From: Deltaproteobacteria bacterium
GTDB lineage: Bacteria > Myxococcota_A > UBA796 > UBA2385
DNA: 64,000 nucleotides
Direction of reading: 5' to 3'
Assembly: GCA_016792625.1 (NCBI GenBank)
Contig: JAEUKK010000126.1
Span: 62,001 to 126,000 of the forward strand
Notes under the pieces: generated by a model
Database searches by the model: none
Told to the model about the DNA's origin: nothing
The model's input: only the letters and a program-made list of their open reading frames with translations
Part shown: positions 62,327 through 64,000 of the stretch, one piece after another
Layout: each line of letters opens with the position of its first letter
Numbering within the stretch: position 1 is the stretch's first letter
Program-made: the position numbers and the translations under genes

Positions 62327-64000
62327 TCACTCCTCCAGCTTGTCGCGGATCAGGCTGAAGCGGTCCTCGAGCTCTTCGAGGCGCTCGGTCCGCTCGGTCT
62401 TCAGGCGGAGGCGCTCGTCCTCGACCTCCGTCCGACGGAGCCAGTAGACGTCCACGATGCCCATGTCCGCTTCCATGATCGTGTTGTAGAGCGTCCGCTC
62501 GAGCTCGCTGAGCCCGGCGCGGGTGATCGCGTCGGCCAGCGCGGTCGAGCTCGACTGGGCTGAGGCGAGCTCGGTCTGCAGCCCCAGCACCTTCGCGGTG
62601 TGCTCTTCGAGCTTCTCTCGAAGCAGCTTGAGCTCGACCTTCTCAGCGGCCTCAAGGGCGACCAGCGTCGAGTCGGCGCGCGCGTCCATGTCAGCGGCGC
62701 GCAGCCAAAGCTCGTCGACCCGCGCGAAGGTGTTCGGCGCCTCGACCGCGGTCGCCCGGCTCCGCACCCCGCGCAGGTCGCGGTGGAGGCCGTCGAGGGT
62801 GGAGGCCAAGGTCGCGCGCCCGCTGTCGGTGTCGGCGCTGCTCGCGCGGGGGATGGTCGCCATCACCGCCCGCCGGGTCGAGTCGCTGCGGAGGCGATCT
62901 GCGGTCTGCCGCTCGCGGGTGAGCGCCGCGCCCAGCTCAGCGATGAGGGCCTCGGCCGCGGCGATCGCGTCGGGCGACAGCTGGTTGCGCTTGGCCTCCA
63001 GCATGCGCCGGTGCGCCTCGAGCTCGGCGCTGGCGTCGGCGATGTCCATGTCGAGGCGGAAGGCCACCTGCTGCACGGCCAGCACCTGATCTTCGTGGAT
63101 TTGGTAGCGCTCGGTGCGTGCGCTGTCGGCGCCCTGGATGGCGTCAGCCGTGCCGGTCAGGCGGGCGAGCTGCGCCCGGGCCCGGTCGACCTCTGGGCGA
63201 ACCAGCGGGTCGACCCCAGCCTCGAGCTGGGTCAGCTCGATGTCCAAGAGCTTGATGCGCAGCGCGAGTGCGTCGTCATGCACCCGCCGCAGGCCTTGGC
63301 GGCCGCGGGCGAAGGTGCCGATGGCGTCGGTGGAGGCCTGGAGCACGGTCCGGATCTCCCGGGCCATCGCGTCGCTCAGCTCAAGGTCGGCGGACTGCCC
63401 ATTCAGCGCGCGAGCTGCGGTGATCGCGCGATCCAGGCTCTTGTTCGCGCGGAGCATCTGCACCGCGTAGTCGGGCAGCGGCAGGTCCTGCTTGTCGATG
63501 GCGTCGGTCTTCACCATGCGGTCGAAGAAGATCGCGGGCTGCTCGCGGCTCTGCTCGAGCTCGCCGGCGAGGCGCTCGATCGGCTGGTAGGCGTCGACCA
63601 CACCTTCGTAGGTGGTCAGCGCGCGCTCGAACTGCTCGGCCTTCCGATGCAGGTGGCCCTGGTAGAGCCGCATGGTCATCGCGTAGGCGTGGTCGGGGAA
63701 GGCGACGAGGAAAATCTCGACGCTGTCGAGCGCGTCGGCCCACGCCTCTTGTTTGATGAAGGTCCAGACGAGCTCGTAGAGCTGGTCGGCGAAGTAGGGC
63801 GAGTTCGACGGCACCCGCTGGTAGGCGGCGACAGCATCGGCGTAGCCGCCAATCTCGTAGTGCACACGCCCGATCGCGAGGTCGGTGAGCTCGGCGACCT
63901 CGGCGCTCGGCTTGCCCTGGCGGGCGCGCTCGAACTCGGCGAGCGCGTCCTTGTACTGCCCTTCGCGGGCGAGCACGGTGCCGAGGAAGTAGCGAGCCCG
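62327..64000 (-). CDS. TPR/coiled-coil protein, 5' end outside the window
   Basis: 557 residues are visible and the frame is open to the last base, so the N-terminus (signal peptide) is missing. The first ~180 residues are TPR-like (RARYFLGTVLAREGQYKDALAEFERAR, LAIGRVHYEIGGYADAVAAYQRVP, YQGHLHRKAEQFERALTTYE). The rest is long alpha-helical coiled coil with Glu/Arg/Leu heptads (for example RTERYQIHEDQVLAVQQVAF), ending in a charged helix. The stop lies 1 nt from the GltD-like ATG. It may correspond to another periplasmic Glt component (GltC is also a TPR protein) or be lineage-specific; I cannot decide. Confidence 0.75.
   Translation of the reverse strand, partial: RARYFLGTVLAREGQYKDALAEFERARQGKPSAEVAELTDLAIGRVHYEIGGYADAVAAYQRVPSNSPYFADQLYELVWTFIKQEAWADALDSVEIFLVAFPDHAYAMTMRLYQGHLHRKAEQFERALTTYEGVVDAYQPIERLAGELEQSREQPAIFFDRMVKTDAIDKQDLPLPDYAVQMLRANKSLDRAITAARALNGQSADLELSDAMAREIRTVLQASTDAIGTFARGRQGLRRVHDDALALRIKLLDIELTQLEAGVDPLVRPEVDRARAQLARLTGTADAIQGADSARTERYQIHEDQVLAVQQVAFRLDMDIADASAELEAHRRMLEAKRNQLSPDAIAAAEALIAELGAALTRERQTADRLRSDSTRRAVMATIPRASSADTDSGRATLASTLDGLHRDLRGVRSRATAVEAPNTFARVDELWLRAADMDARADSTLVALEAAEKVELKLLREKLEEHTAKVLGLQTELASAQSSSTALADAITRAGLSELERTLYNTIMEADMGIVDVYWLRRTEVEDERLRLKTERTERLEELEDRFSLIRDKLEE

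Overview
This is a high-GC (about 70% by eye), gene-dense bacterial chromosome segment without mobile elements, CRISPR arrays or tRNA/rRNA genes. Gene content points to an uncultured or poorly characterised Myxococcota-like (deltaproteobacterial) lineage. It carries an Agl/Glt-type envelope machine, MopE-repeat and D/T/G-linker lipoproteins, an NtrC-type response regulator, a DUF6029-like outer-membrane protein and many secreted beta-barrels. The taxonomic call is inference from families and synteny only.

Layout, left to right. 1-6.5 kb: a truncated cupin-like gene, the glycine cleavage genes (gcvT-gcvH on the minus strand, a monolithic gcvP divergent from them), then folD overlapping an FmdB-type zinc-ribbon gene, so one-carbon/folate metabolism is grouped. 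6.7-9.6 kb: a membrane-anchored alpha/beta hydrolase translationally coupled to two ArsA/GET3-type ATPases. 9.6-12.9 kb: a TlpA-like thioredoxin, a DUF6029-like barrel and a protein with two NADase-type glycan-binding (discoidin-like) domains in one minus-strand operon. 13.3-16 kb: an orphan NtrC-family regulator and an outer-membrane barrel. 16-19.3 kb: the rpsP-khpA-rimM-trmD-rplS-yraN ribosome/RNA-modification cluster. 19.3-35 kb: lhr helicase, pccB, and a group of large secreted lipoproteins (MopE/FG-GAP, beta-helix, TPR, kelch-like) with yceI and yfiH. 35-41.7 kb: nadD, then a tightly overlapping murI-ftsE-ftsX-envC-ctpA-yibQ cell-wall/division operon. 41.8-50 kb: ftsK-lolA-rimO-lipoprotein-glycosyltransferase on the minus strand and galE on the plus strand.

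50.1-64 kb is the most interesting part. It is a minus-strand cluster whose order (TPR protein, GltD-like TPR protein, GltE-like TPR lipoprotein, a small GltF-like periplasmic protein, an ExbB/TolQ-like and two ExbD/TolR-like motor subunits, a GltG-like FHA-TM-TonB-type protein, a stripped-down paralogue of it, a periplasmic protein and an outer-membrane barrel) matches the Myxococcus Glt/Nfs core plus the AglRQS proton-driven motor. Here motor and effector genes lie together. Three intrinsic terminators and several promoters split the cluster into transcription units. One of the two ExbD-like subunits has Asn where the proton-carrying Asp is expected.

Regulatory signals visible by eye include sigma70-type promoters with a TTGAC-type -35 and TANNCT-like -10. 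Two of them (lhr and the kelch-like lipoprotein) place the -10 exactly 6 nt before the ATG, which suggests leaderless mRNAs. Large open frames antisense to real genes (opposite lhr, gltD-like and the DUF6029-like gene, for example) are by-products of GC-rich codon usage and are not annotated.
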